A DNA stretch of 64,000 nucleotides from Azospirillum baldaniorum (lineage in GTDB: Bacteria > Pseudomonadota > Alphaproteobacteria > Azospirillales > Azospirillaceae). The stretch is from assembly GCF_003119195.2 (NCBI RefSeq), contig NZ_CP022254.1:169501-233500 (forward strand), given 5' to 3'. Both the position numbers and the translations under genes were made by a program. Positions 26,427-35,971 of the stretch are shown piece by piece. The notes under the pieces were generated by a model that had not been told where the DNA came from, did not search any database, and saw nothing but the letters and a program-made list of their open reading frames with translations. How positions within the stretch are numbered: position 1 is the stretch's first letter; the number at the start of each line of letters is the position of its first letter.

Positions 26427-28562
26427 TTGTCCAACGTGTCTCCGGCAGAGCATCAGGGGCCTGACAGCCCGTCCGCACCGGCAATGCCGACGACATCGGC
26501 GTTCCTGGCGTCGCTGGCCGAAAGCCTCATGCACCAAGCGTCCTTCGCGCTGGTCTACGCCGACGCCGGGCATCGCTGCCTGTTAGCGAACCCGGTCTTC
26601 GCCGCCGTCTTGCGGATGTCGCCCGAAGCCCTGGTGGGGCGGCCCCTGGCCGAACTCGACCATCCGCTGGCGCGCGCCGTGGTGCAGGCGCTGAACCGCT
26701 CCGGCCAAACCGGGGAGGCCGCTCCGGTGGATTGCGAGGTCGAGCGCGCGGACGGCGGGCGCGGCGTGCTGACCGGTTGCGTCCTGCCGCACCGCACCGG
26801 CGATGGGGGGCAAGGCTTCCTCGGGCTGTTCCAGGACGTGACCGATCCGGCCCGCATCGCCGATTTCGTCCTGCGCCGCGACCCCTTCGTAACCACGCTG
26901 CTCGACGCGGCGGTGGACGGGGTGGTGGTGGCGGACCGCAACGGCATCATCCGCACGGTCAACCGGTCCTGCCGCGACCTGTTCGGCTACGACGAGGAGG
27001 AACTGATCGGGCGGAACGTCTCCGTCCTGATGCCGCCGCCCTTCTCCCGCGATCACGACAAGTACATCGGCAGCTATCTGGAGACGGAACGCGCCAAGAT
27101 CATCGGCATCGGGCGCGACGCGCTCGGGCGCCGCAAGGACGGCGCGGTGTTCCCGATCCATCTCAGCGTCGGGCAGGCCCGGCTGGCACGCGAGGTCGTG
27201 TTCGTCGGCATCATCCGCGACATCTCCGAACGGCTGGCGGCGGAGCAGCGGGCGACCTATCTGGCCCGGCACGATCCGCTGACCGGCGTTCTGACCCGCA
27301 CCGCCTTTCTGGAGGAGTGCGAGGCCGTGCTGGCGACGCCCTTTCCCGGTCAGGAAGGGGGCCTGTTCGCGCTCTACGCGCTCGACGTCGATCAGTTCAG
27401 CGACATCAACGAGGCGTTCGGCTTTCATGTCGGCGACGCCGCCCTGAAGGCGATGGTCAGCCGCGTGACCGAGGTGCTGCCGCAGCAGACCTACGTCTGC
27501 CGCATCGCCGCCGACGAATTCGCCGCCTTGTCCCGCGTGGAGAGCGCGGAACAGGCGGAGACCCTGGCAGATCTGCTGCACGACCGGCTGACCGCCTCCA
27601 TCTACGCCGACCGCCATTGGGTGCGGCTGCGCCTGTCGATCGGCGCCGCGGTGCAGGACGCCGACATCCGCACGCTGGAGGAGCTGAACGCCAAGGCCAA
27701 GCTGGCGCTCCAGGCGGCGCAGCACAACGGCGGCAACACCGTCTGCTTCTACACGCCGGAGATGGCCGCAGCGGCGACCCGGCGCATGTTCCTGACCATG
27801 CATCTCGCCCACGCCATCGAGCGGAACGAGCTGCACATGGCCTACCAGCCCATCGTCGAGGCCCGCTCCGGCCGGATCGTAGGGGCGGAAGCGCTGCTGC
27901 GCTGGAACCAGCACACGCTGGGGCCGGTCTCTCCCGGCGAGTTCATTCCGGTCGCCGAGGAAAGCGGCCTGATCGTTCCCATCACCGACTGGGTGCTGAA
28001 CGCCGTCGTCGAGCAGATGGCGGTGTGGGAACCGGCGGGCACCCTGCCCAACCAGATCTTCATCAACATCTCCGGCCCGCAATTCCTGCGCGGCAACCTC
28101 AGCGCCCGTCTCGAGGATCTGCTGGGCTGCCATCCGGAGTTGCGCGGACGGCTGGGGCTGGAGATCACCGAGCAGGCGGCGGTGCGCGATCTGAAGGCCG
28201 CCGTGCAGACCCTGACGGAGTTGGAGGCCATCGACGTCCAGGTGGCCATCGACGATTTCGGGTCGGGCTATTCGTCGCTCAGTTATGTGCAGCAGCTTCC
28301 GGTGTCGAAGCTGAAAATCGACCGCGCCTTCATGGAAGACATCCCGGACAACCTGAAGAACGGGGCGCTGGTCCGCGCCGCGGTCGGCATGGCGCACGGC
28401 CTCGGCCTCGTCACGGTGGCCGAAGGGGTCGAGACGGAGGAGCAGCGGGACTTCCTGGTGTCGGTGGGCTGCGACCTGCTCCAGGGCTACCTGTTCGGCC
28501 GCCCCGTTGCCCCCGACGCCTTCGCGGCAATGATCCGCGCCCAGCAGCCCGCGATGGCCTGA
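26427..28562 (+). CDS. PAS-PAS(FixL-like)-GGDEF(degenerate)-EAL protein; likely gas-sensing c-di-GMP phosphodiesterase
   Basis: 711 residues counted from TTG 26427; ATG 26484 is an alternative start. A first PAS lies at about 20-145. A second PAS at about 150-268 matches the heme PAS of FixL closely: His210 in RDHDKYIG and Arg230 in IIGIGRDALG are 20 residues apart, like the heme His200 and distal Arg220 of Bradyrhizobium FixL. The GGDEF domain (about 280-445) has AADEF (361-365) in place of GGDEF, so cyclase activity is unlikely. The EAL domain (about 455-705) keeps EAL (488-490), NISG, LEITE, IDDFG, KLKID, EGVE and QGY, so phosphodiesterase activity is expected. Inferred role: lowering c-di-GMP in response to O2 or another gas. 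Confidence 0.88.
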   Translation: MSNVSPAEHQGPDSPSAPAMPTTSAFLASLAESLMHQASFALVYADAGHRCLLANPVFAAVLRMSPEALVGRPLAELDHPLARAVVQALNRSGQTGEAAPVDCEVERADGGRGVLTGCVLPHRTGDGGQGFLGLFQDVTDPARIADFVLRRDPFVTTLLDAAVDGVVVADRNGIIRTVNRSCRDLFGYDEEELIGRNVSVLMPPPFSRDHDKYIGSYLETERAKIIGIGRDALGRRKDGAVFPIHLSVGQARLAREVVFVGIIRDISERLAAEQRATYLARHDPLTGVLTRTAFLEECEAVLATPFPGQEGGLFALYALDVDQFSDINEAFGFHVGDAALKAMVSRVTEVLPQQTYVCRIAADEFAALSRVESAEQAETLADLLHDRLTASIYADRHWVRLRLSIGAAVQDADIRTLEELNAKAKLALQAAQHNGGNTVCFYTPEMAAAATRRMFLTMHLAHAIERNELHMAYQPIVEARSGRIVGAEALLRWNQHTLGPVSPGEFIPVAEESGLIVPITDWVLNAVVEQMAVWEPAGTLPNQIFINISGPQFLRGNLSARLEDLLGCHPELRGRLGLEITEQAAVRDLKAAVQTLTELEAIDVQVAIDDFGSGYSSLSYVQQLPVSKLKIDRAFMEDIPDNLKNGALVRAAVGMAHGLGLVTVAEGVETEEQRDFLVSVGCDLLQGYLFGRPVAPDAFAAMIRAQQPAMA

Positions 28563-28590
28563 GCGTCCGGGGGGAATGCCCGGAGGAGAG

Positions 28591-30480
28591 TCACCCCTCC
28601 AGCCGTTCCGGTTCCTTCCCCGCCAGGGTGGGCGCTTCCAGAGCGCGGGCGGGCAGGCGCTCGCGGCGGGTTTCCCGGCGCTGCCAGCGGCGGAAGGAGC
28701 GTTTCGACCACCAGGACAGGATCGTCTGCCAAAGCCGTTCCGGTCCCTGGAACAGCGGCACGCGGGCCTTGTCCATCGCCGACGGCTCCAGCGCGAGCCC
28801 GACTGAGGTGATCTGCCCGTCCTGCATGTCGCGGACGATCAGCTCCACGCCACCCATCCGCATCCGGTCGCCCAGCTCGCAGGCGCCGCCGAACTCGTTG
28901 CGCAGCAGGTCGCGCAGCGACCGCTGGGCGTTGGCCAGCGACAGGGGCAGGCCGTACATCTCGGCGATCTGCTCCACGGTTGCGTCGGGGTTCAGCGCCA
29001 GATCGCCGTAGAAGGCACGGTCGTCCTGATCCAGCGGCCGGCTCTCGGCGAACAGCTTGTCGATCAGCGGCAGTTGGCTGGGCGGGGTGAACAGGTAGAC
29101 CATGTCCCCGGCCTGGAGCGTCCGCGCCTTGTGCAGCGGCACCACGCGCCCGTCGCGGATGACCAGGGAGGGGCGGGCGAAGCGCGGCGTGCGCTGGCCG
29201 CGGGCGGCGGGGCTCTTGGGGTGGACGGTGTAGGCGACCATCTCCTGGTCGGCCCCGCCGGGCAGTTCCAGCTCGAACCGTTCGACCGGGCCGCGCCGCG
29301 GCGGGACGATCAGCTTCAACCAGCGCGCCATCGGGCCGATCGTCCAGCCCTGCACCGCCAGCGACACGATCACCACCAGGAAGGCCGTGTTGAAGATCAC
29401 CTGACCGCCCGGCAATCCGCCCAGGATCGGCACCAGCGCCAGCAGCATCGACACCGCGCCGCGCAGCCCGACCCAGGCCATGAAGGTCTTCTCGTTGGCC
29501 GAGAAGCGGAAGGGCAGCAGGCACAACCACACCGCCAGTGGCCGCGCCAGCAGGATCAGCAGGACGGCCAGGGCCAGGGCGGGCAGGGCGATCGCCCCGA
29601 AGTCGTGCGGCGTGGCGAACAGGCCCAGCATGACGAACATGACGATCTGGCTGAGCCAGGTCAGGCCCGAATGGAACTGGCGCAGGCCCAGCGCCCCGCG
29701 CAGCTTCACGTTGCCGGCGACCAGACCCGCGGCATAGACGGCGAGGAAGCCGCTGCCGCCCAGCTCGTTCGTGCCGGCGAACAGGAACAGGGCGAAAGCC
29801 AGGGTGACCACCGGGTTCAGGCCGGGGTCGAGGCGGGCCTTGTTGATGAAGGCGGCCAGCACGGCCCCGCCCAGCACGCCGAGGACCGCCCCGCCGGCGA
29901 TCTGCTTGACCAGGAAGCCGGCCAGTTCCAGCGGCGTTCCCCAGCCGTGCAGCGCCGCCTCCACCAGCATGGCGGTCAGCAGGATGGCGGTCGGGTCGTT
30001 GCTGCCGGACTCGATCTCCAGCGTCGAGCGCACGCGGTCGCGGATGGTGATGCCGCCGACCCGCAGCAGGAAGAACACCGCCGCCGCGTCGGTGGAACTG
30101 ACCGCCGCGCCGACCAGGAAGGATTCGATCCAGGGCAGGCCCAGCAGAAAATGCGCGGCGACGCCGATGACCCCGGAGGTGATGGCGACCCCGAAGGTGG
30201 CGAGGCTGAGCGCCGGCCACGCGGCGGCGCGGTAGCTCGACAGCTTGGTGTCCAGGCCGCTTTCGAAGAGGATCACGGCGAGCGCGATGGAGCCGATCAG
30301 AAAGGCGCTGTCCGCGTCGTTGAAGCTGATGCCCCCGACGCCGTCGATCCCGGCGAACAGCCCGACGCCCAGGAAGATCAGCAGCAGCGGTGTGCCGATC
30401 CGCAGCGCCAGATAGCTGGTCAGGATGCTGACGATCAGCAGCGACGACCCGATCAGGATGATGGTGCTCGCTGTCTCCAT
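28591..30480 (-). CDS. Potassium/proton antiporter (CPA1 family, CvrA/NhaP2-like)
   Basis: 629 residues. The first 400 or so form about 12 transmembrane helices with the ion-binding region ESGSNDPTAILLT and VSSTDAAAVFFLL typical of CPA1 cation/H+ antiporters. A cytosolic part follows: a TrkA-C (RCK_C)-like domain (about 440-505, LVIRDGRVVPLHKARTL) and a CorC/HlyC-like C-terminal domain. This layout is that of K+/H+ antiporters that adjust cytoplasmic K+ and pH under osmotic change. Convergent with the EAL-protein gene. Confidence 0.9.
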   Translation of the reverse strand: METASTIILIGSSLLIVSILTSYLALRIGTPLLLIFLGVGLFAGIDGVGGISFNDADSAFLIGSIALAVILFESGLDTKLSSYRAAAWPALSLATFGVAITSGVIGVAAHFLLGLPWIESFLVGAAVSSTDAAAVFFLLRVGGITIRDRVRSTLEIESGSNDPTAILLTAMLVEAALHGWGTPLELAGFLVKQIAGGAVLGVLGGAVLAAFINKARLDPGLNPVVTLAFALFLFAGTNELGGSGFLAVYAAGLVAGNVKLRGALGLRQFHSGLTWLSQIVMFVMLGLFATPHDFGAIALPALALAVLLILLARPLAVWLCLLPFRFSANEKTFMAWVGLRGAVSMLLALVPILGGLPGGQVIFNTAFLVVIVSLAVQGWTIGPMARWLKLIVPPRRGPVERFELELPGGADQEMVAYTVHPKSPAARGQRTPRFARPSLVIRDGRVVPLHKARTLQAGDMVYLFTPPSQLPLIDKLFAESRPLDQDDRAFYGDLALNPDATVEQIAEMYGLPLSLANAQRSLRDLLRNEFGGACELGDRMRMGGVELIVRDMQDGQITSVGLALEPSAMDKARVPLFQGPERLWQTILSWWSKRSFRRWQRRETRRERLPARALEAPTLAGKEPERLEG

Positions 30481-30670
30481 AGTCCTCGCGCCGGGAAGGG
30501 AGTGATGCCGCCTTTGCGGTCATCCGATTTTGGCAATTCTTGGGCGCGAGTGCAACGCAGCGGCCAAAATTTCCCAATGTTCCTAAAATAATACAGAAAT
30601 GTCTCCCGCAATGCAGCATTGCGGCGAGCTACAATCCTTCCGGGTTAATGCAACGGGCGAGGGGCATTTC

Positions 30671-31507
30671 ATGTTTCGTACACGGCGTATTCCGACACCA
30701 CCCCTCGCAGCCCTGATCCTTGTCCTGTCCTCCGCCGCGGCGACGGCGGGAGCCTTGCCCGACCTGGACCGCACGGCGGCGGGCGGCGGTGCCACGCCGA
30801 TCCGGTTCGACAAGAAGGCGATCGATCTCGGCGGTTGGGGCGCCCTGGAGGTCGGCCAGACGGAAAGCGCGTCGCGCCGGATGGTGGTGACCACGCCGGT
30901 GCGCGACCAATGGTTCTCCGACCCGGTTTTCATGAACGACGGCGCGTTCGGCGGGCCGGACGCCCGGGCGACCTATTATTCGCCGCGCCTGCACGGCTTC
31001 AACATCGGCCTCGGCTACACCCCTGTCCGCACGGAGCTGGGGGCGGCCGATCCGCTCGCCCGCCATGTGGTGGAAGGCGTGGTGCGGCACGACGGCCGGC
31101 TGGGCAAGGCCCGGCTGCGCATCACCGCGGGGGCGGGCAAGGCCGCCGTCGCCAAGGACCGCGGCACGCCCCGCCGGTCCTGGGTGGTCGGCGGGCAGGT
31201 GACGCTGCCCGGCGTGACGGTCGGCGCCGGCTATCGCGAGCAGTTGCCGGATGACGGCGCGGCGCGGCGGACGCTCAACGCCGGCCTCTATCTGGAGCAG
31301 GGCACGCCGTTGCGGGGCTGGACGGTCATGGGGCGGCTGGCCCACAGCCAGGTCGGCGCCGAGGCCCCGCAGGAGGCTTGGTCCACGGGCCTGCGGTTCC
31401 GCATGTCGCCGAAGGTCAGCGTCACCGCCGACCTGGGCACCATGACCTACAGCGGAGACCCGTCCGACAGCACAATGCTGCGTGTCGGAACCCGCGTTCT
31501 GTTCTGA
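30671..31507 (+). CDS. Porin-like outer-membrane beta-barrel protein
   Basis: 278 residues with a signal peptide (1 to about 26, ending ATAG). The mature part has alternating beta-strand patterns such as ARATYYSPRLHGFNIGLGYT, and a terminal Phe (GTRVLF) as required for BAM-dependent outer-membrane insertion. It resembles Gram-negative porins of the Porin_4 type but is short, with perhaps 12 strands or fewer. It diverges from the antiporter gene; the 190-base gap is unusually A/T-rich for the window and probably holds both promoters. Confidence 0.7.
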   Translation: MFRTRRIPTPPLAALILVLSSAAATAGALPDLDRTAAGGGATPIRFDKKAIDLGGWGALEVGQTESASRRMVVTTPVRDQWFSDPVFMNDGAFGGPDARATYYSPRLHGFNIGLGYTPVRTELGAADPLARHVVEGVVRHDGRLGKARLRITAGAGKAAVAKDRGTPRRSWVVGGQVTLPGVTVGAGYREQLPDDGAARRTLNAGLYLEQGTPLRGWTVMGRLAHSQVGAEAPQEAWSTGLRFRMSPKVSVTADLGTMTYSGDPSDSTMLRVGTRVLF

Positions 31508-31646
31508 ACGATGGCCCAAATGGGCTTGATATCCCTCTTTCGTCCTCATCCAACGGTGGTTTCCCGACGGAAACGCGGTTTCGTGGAAGCAAATCGCCTG
31601 CTCGCCTGTTTATAGGGGCGAGAAGCACCACAAGGAGGGTTTGGAC

Positions 31647-31826
31647 ATGTCTCGTTTGCGCCTGATCGGGACCGCCATTGCGCTGTTGACGCTCGCGGCC
31701 TGTTCGACCGGCGGGGTGGTTGGCGGCACGGCTGGCGCCGCGGGCGGCTACGCGGTGGACGGCAAGCGTGGCGCCATCATCGGTGGCCTGGGCGGCGCCG
31801 CGCTGGGCACGGCTCTGGATCGCTGA
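31647..31826 (+). CDS. Small glycine-zipper lipoprotein (OsmB-like)
   Basis: 59 residues. The lipobox LTLAAC places the lipidated Cys near residue 20. The remainder is a glycine zipper, GGTAGAAGGYAVDGKRGAII then GGLGGAALG. OsmB-like lipoproteins of this size are often osmotic- or stress-induced. A GGAGGG ribosome site precedes the ATG and a strong terminator follows, so it is probably monocistronic. Confidence 0.82.
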   Translation: MSRLRLIGTAIALLTLAACSTGGVVGGTAGAAGGYAVDGKRGAIIGGLGGAALGTALDR

Positions 31827-31864
31827 CCGGACGCAACGGGTACATCCGTTGCCGATTGCGACAA

Positions 31865-31904
31865 GCGCGTCGCGCCGACCGGGCGCGGCGCGCTTTCGTT
31901 TTTT
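31865..31904 (+). terminator. Intrinsic terminator after the small lipoprotein gene
   Basis: 31865-31876 pairs with 31882-31893 (12 bp including one G-T pair, 5-base loop), followed by TTTCGTTTTTT. It separates the lipoprotein gene from the convergent acetyltransferase gene. Confidence 0.8.
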
Positions 31905-32434
31905 CAGGCGCGCCATTCCTTGCGCAGGATGGCGTACTGCATCGTGTTTTCGTAGAGGGGGTTTCCGTCACCGTCCGTCGTGAAGGAAATGAACTCCACG
32001 AACAGCCCTTCCTTCCTCATGCCGAGCCGCTCGCACAGGCGTTGCGACGCGATGTTGGTGTCCTCGACGTAGGCGTAGAGACGACGCGCCTGCCTCGCCG
32101 TGAACAGATGGTCGAAGAGGGCGCGCGCGGCCTCTGCGGCGTATCCCGCCCCCGCGAACTCCGCGTTGAAGTTCCAGCCGACCGAATGGGTGTCCGGCGG
32201 TTCAGGCATTTGGAACAGGTCGCCGATCGCCCGGCCGGTGCTGCGCAGGCACACGGCGAGGTGCTCGTCGCTTCGGCTGCGCGCGTCCACCTCCGCCGCC
32301 GCCGCGTCGAGGTCGTCCAGTTTGAGCGAGAGGAAGCAGCTTGCTCGGGGATGGCTCAGATAGGCGAGCAGGTCGGGAGCGTCCCCCTCTTGGAAGGGCC
32401 TCAGGATCAGGCGGTCCGTGATGATCGGGTCCAT
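31904..32434 (-). CDS. GNAT family N-acetyltransferase (RimJ/Acetyltransf_3 type)
   Basis: 176 residues. The opening TDRLILRPFQEGDAPDLLAY, the acetyl-CoA loop FAGAGYAAEAARALFDHLF and the late motif NIASQRLCERLGMRKEG are typical of the Acetyltransf_3 group related to RimJ/RimL. These enzymes acetylate protein N-termini or small molecules. No substrate clue in the neighbourhood. Its stop codon abuts the T-run of the convergent terminator. Confidence 0.88.
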   Translation of the reverse strand: MDPIITDRLILRPFQEGDAPDLLAYLSHPRASCFLSLKLDDLDAAAAEVDARSRSDEHLAVCLRSTGRAIGDLFQMPEPPDTHSVGWNFNAEFAGAGYAAEAARALFDHLFTARQARRLYAYVEDTNIASQRLCERLGMRKEGLFVEFISFTTDGDGNPLYENTMQYAILRKEWRA

Positions 32435-32614
32435 TCATCGTCTCTGCGGAAGGGGCCGGGCGGAGAGGCCGGCAGATCATGAGCCGGTCAATTTTGCCGC
32501 CCGGCACATCGGAGCCCCCAGGCATCCCACTTATGCGGTTGATTGCCAAGCATATTTAAAGTTGCATAAAACTTGCTTGAGGGATCTCCAACCCATCGGT
32601 CACGAGAAACCGTC

Positions 32615-32929
32615 ATGCAAATCGGCAGCTATTTAACTGAGGTCTCCCGCGTCGTCGCCAAGTTCGCGGTGAAGACCGAGAAGACCGAACCGGAGAAGGA
32701 GGCGAGCGGAGTCAGCGCCGCCGACGCCTTCCTCAAGGAGGCGCGAAAATCACCGGCCCAACGCATCCGGGACCAGATTCTCGCCCGCATGAAGCTGGAC
32801 GAGGAATCCCTCGCGTCCATGCCGGCGGAGAAGCGCGCCGCGGTCGAGAAGCAGATCGCCGAGGAGTTGAAGCGCCAGTTGTCCGGCGAGAAGGACCGGC
32901 GCGGCGCGGCGGTCGACCTGACCGCCTGA
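32615..32929 (+). CDS. Hypothetical small helical protein
   Basis: 104 residues, highly charged (Lys, Glu, Arg). The N-terminal SYLTEVSRVVAKFAVKTEKT is followed by two predicted helices, SAADAFLKEARKSPAQRIRD and AEKRAAVEKQIAEELKRQLS. No signal peptide, membrane helix or known family was recognised. The ATG at 32615 lies downstream of an A/T-rich stretch (32540-32580) that is a likely promoter region. Convergent with the patatin gene, 20 bases between stops. Confidence 0.65.
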   Translation: MQIGSYLTEVSRVVAKFAVKTEKTEPEKEASGVSAADAFLKEARKSPAQRIRDQILARMKLDEESLASMPAEKRAAVEKQIAEELKRQLSGEKDRRGAAVDLTA

Positions 32930-32949
32930 CTTCGCTCAGACTGGGGGGC

Positions 32950-33966
32950 TCAGACCGGGGGCGCGTAACCGAACACCCTCAACGCGTCCTGAAGGTCGGG
33001 GAGGACGCGCTCGACCGCCGCCTCCCCCTCGCGGATGCAGTCGTCCGCCCGGTCGAACTCCGACAGGCCGATGTGACCCAGCCGCGGCGTGATGTGCACG
33101 TCCGGCGGCTCGCCCGCCAGACGGGACCGCGCGATGCGGTCGGTGACGATGCCCAGCGAGGACACCATGACGCCGAACAGGCTCGGCCCCTCGTAATCGC
33201 GCCGGAAGATGCGGCGGCTCAGCGCGCCGATGGGCACGCGGAAGCCGGCACGGGATTTGGACTCGCCGTCCGGCCCTTGCTCCTCGTCGATCAGCTTCAG
33301 GAGGTCGAACCCCGCCGCGGTCGGCACGGCCGCGCCGGGGCGCCGCGACTTGCCGATGATGTCGGCGGCCAGATTGACGGCGATGACCATCTGGGCGCCC
33401 AGGGCACGGCAGGCCGACACCGGCACCGGGTTGACCAGGGCGCCGTCGACCATCCAGCGCCCCTCGAAGCGCACCGGCGGAAAGACCCCGGGCAGGGAGA
33501 AGGAGGCGCGCAGTGCGTCCACCAGCGGGCCGTTGCGCATCCACACCTCGTGCCCGGTGACCAGATCGGTGGCGATGGCGGCGAAGGGGTTGGGAAGATC
33601 CTCGATCAGGACGTCGCCCAGATGGTGGCGCATCTCGGCGACCAGCCGGTCCCCGCCGATCAGCCCGCCGCCCTGACGCAGCCGCAGGTCCAGATAACCG
33701 ACGATCTTCATCCGGGTCAGGCTGCGCGTCCACTCCTCCAGCGCGTCGAGCTTGCCGGCGAGATGGAGGCCGCCGACCAGCGCTCCCACCGAACTGCCGC
33801 AGACGATGTCCGCCTCGATACCGTAGCGCGCCAGCGCCCGCAGGACGCCGATGTGCGCCCAGCCGCGGGCCACCCCGGCGCCCAGCGCCAGACCGATGCG
33901 CGGCCGGTGATGGTGCTGGCCGTAGCGATTGCCGGGACCCTGTCCGTTTCCGCCGTCCGCCGCCAT
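32950..33966 (-). CDS. Patatin-like phospholipase
   Basis: 338 residues. The oxyanion loop LALGAGVARGWAHIGVLRAL, the nucleophile elbow VCGSSVGALVGG (catalytic Ser in GSSVG) and the Asp of the catalytic dyad in WMVDGALVNPVPVSA are all present. This makes an active RssA/YchK-type patatin phospholipase likely. The start at 33966 follows an exact GGAGG ribosome site; the frame is open further upstream, but that part has no support. It diverges from the ABC exporter. Probably acts on membrane phospholipids in the cytoplasm or at the membrane. Confidence 0.92.
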   Translation of the reverse strand: MAADGGNGQGPGNRYGQHHHRPRIGLALGAGVARGWAHIGVLRALARYGIEADIVCGSSVGALVGGLHLAGKLDALEEWTRSLTRMKIVGYLDLRLRQGGGLIGGDRLVAEMRHHLGDVLIEDLPNPFAAIATDLVTGHEVWMRNGPLVDALRASFSLPGVFPPVRFEGRWMVDGALVNPVPVSACRALGAQMVIAVNLAADIIGKSRRPGAAVPTAAGFDLLKLIDEEQGPDGESKSRAGFRVPIGALSRRIFRRDYEGPSLFGVMVSSLGIVTDRIARSRLAGEPPDVHITPRLGHIGLSEFDRADDCIREGEAAVERVLPDLQDALRVFGYAPPV

Positions 33967-34156
33967 GGCGCCTCCTTTGCACGGGGTGGAGCGCGTTCCG
34001 GCCGGTATCGTGCCATCCGCCCGGTTAAGGAAGCTTGATCGGTTCCGCCCCGCCGGACAAGGTCCGCCGGATGGGGCCCGGTGAAGTAAGGCCCGGTGGA
34101 CAAGCACCGGCGCCATCGGCTAAGCCATCGCGATTGCGCTACAGGAAGACGTGCAC

Positions 34157-35950
34157 GTGAGCAAGAAGAGCGGAGAACGGCTGCGCCTCGACGCGGCGAC
34201 GGAACGGCTGGTCGGCCGCATGCTGCGGGAATGGGTGCGCCCCTACACCGGCAAGCTGATGGTGTCCTTCCTGCTGATGGCCGTGGTGGCGGCGGCGACC
34301 GGCGCCTATCCGCTGCTGATCGATCAGGCCTATTCGATGTTCTCCGAGCAGGACCGCGGCATGCTGCTGGTCATCCCGCTCCTGATCATCGTGGTCACGG
34401 CGGTCAAGGCGTTGTCCATGTACTCCCAGACGGTGGTGACCACCGACATCGTGCAGCGGATCATCACCGACGTGCGCCTGTCGATGTTCGACCATCTGCT
34501 GCGGTCCGACACCGCCCAGCTTCACGCGGCCCCCACCGGGACGCTGACCTCCCGCTTCATCAGCGACGTCGACCTGATCCGCAACGCCCTGTCGCGGACC
34601 CTGACCGGGCTGGTGCGCGACATCCTGACGGTGATCGCGCTGGTCGGGTCGATGTTCTATCTCGACTGGGTGCTGTCGCTGATCGTCTTCCTGATCTACC
34701 CGATCGCCGCCATTCCCATCGTGAACATCGGCAAGCGGCTGCGCCGCGTGTCGCGCGACACCCAGGCGCAGATGGGCGACATGACCGCCCTGCTGACGGA
34801 AAGCCTGGCGGGCGCCCGCATGGTCAAGACCTACTCGCTGGAGGATTACGAGCGCGCCCGCGCCGCCCGCGCCTTCGAGGACAATTTCGCCCTGACCATG
34901 AAGGCGACCCGCGCCCGTTCCCGCATCGACCCGATGATGGAGGTTCTGGGCGGCGCCGCGGTGGCCGGGGTGATCGCCTTCGCCGGCTACCGCATGGCGA
35001 TGGGCGAGGGCTCGGTCGGCGCCTTTTCCGGTTTCGTCGGCGCGCTTCTGATGGCGGCGCAGCCGGTGCGGGCCATCGGCACGCTGAACGCCGTGCTCCA
35101 GGAAGGTCTGGCCGCCGCCCAGCGCATCTTCGAGCTGGTGGACGAGAAGCCGACCATCACCGAGCAGCCCGGCGCCAAGCCCCTGGCGGTGGAGCGCGCC
35201 GCCGTGTCCCTGCGCGACGTCCGCTTCGCCTACGAGGAGGGGACGGAGACGCTGAAGGGCATCGACCTGGACGTTCCGGCGGGAGCCACTGTGGCCCTGG
35301 TCGGCCGCAGCGGCGCCGGCAAGTCCACGGTGTTCAACCTGATCCCGCGCCTCTACGACGCGACCGGCGGACAGGTGCTGATCGACGGGCAGGACGTGCG
35401 GGCGGTGACGCTGAAGAGCCTGCGCGGCGTCATCTCGCTGGTCAGCCAGGACACGGTCCTGTTCAACGACACGGTGCGCGCCAACATCGCCTTCGGGCGG
35501 CTGGACGCCCCCTTCGACGATATCGTGGCCGCCGCGAAGGCGGCCGCCGCGCACGACTTCGTCGCCCGGCTGCCGGAGGGCTACGACACGGTGATCGGCG
35601 ACCGCGGCGTGAAGCTGTCGGGCGGCGAGCGGCAGCGCCTCGCGCTTGCCCGCGCCTTCCTGAAGGACGCGCCGATCCTGCTGCTGGACGAGGCGACGAG
35701 CGCGCTTGACAGCGAGTCCGAGCGGCTGGTGCAGGGGGCGCTGGAACGGCTGACCCAGGGGCGCACGACGCTGGTCATCGCCCACCGGCTGGCCACCGTG
35801 CGCAACGCCGACCGGATCGTCGTGATGGAGGGCGGGCGCATTCTGGAGCAGGGCACCCACGACACCCTGATCGCGCAGAACGGCACCTACGCCCGCCTGT
35901 GCAAGCTCCAGTTCGGCGAGGACGGCGAGGCCGCCCTGCTCGCGCCCTGA
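34157..35950 (+). CDS. MsbA-type ABC exporter (fused permease-ATPase)
   Basis: 597 residues from GTG 34157, chosen because an AGGAAG ribosome site lies 8 bases away; GTG 34151 is too close to it. Residues 1 to about 320 are an exporter membrane domain with six helices. The nucleotide-binding domain has Walker A GRSGAGKST, Q-loop SQDTVLF, signature LSGGERQR, Walker B ILLLDEATSALD and the H-loop IAHRL. The family flips lipid A, lipids or drugs across the inner membrane. Whether this is the essential MsbA cannot be decided, since lpxK/kdtA are not adjacent. Confidence 0.9.
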   Translation: MSKKSGERLRLDAATERLVGRMLREWVRPYTGKLMVSFLLMAVVAAATGAYPLLIDQAYSMFSEQDRGMLLVIPLLIIVVTAVKALSMYSQTVVTTDIVQRIITDVRLSMFDHLLRSDTAQLHAAPTGTLTSRFISDVDLIRNALSRTLTGLVRDILTVIALVGSMFYLDWVLSLIVFLIYPIAAIPIVNIGKRLRRVSRDTQAQMGDMTALLTESLAGARMVKTYSLEDYERARAARAFEDNFALTMKATRARSRIDPMMEVLGGAAVAGVIAFAGYRMAMGEGSVGAFSGFVGALLMAAQPVRAIGTLNAVLQEGLAAAQRIFELVDEKPTITEQPGAKPLAVERAAVSLRDVRFAYEEGTETLKGIDLDVPAGATVALVGRSGAGKSTVFNLIPRLYDATGGQVLIDGQDVRAVTLKSLRGVISLVSQDTVLFNDTVRANIAFGRLDAPFDDIVAAAKAAAAHDFVARLPEGYDTVIGDRGVKLSGGERQRLALARAFLKDAPILLLDEATSALDSESERLVQGALERLTQGRTTLVIAHRLATVRNADRIVVMEGGRILEQGTHDTLIAQNGTYARLCKLQFGEDGEAALLAP

Positions 35951-35971
35951 CCCGGCAAAGCGGAACCGGGC

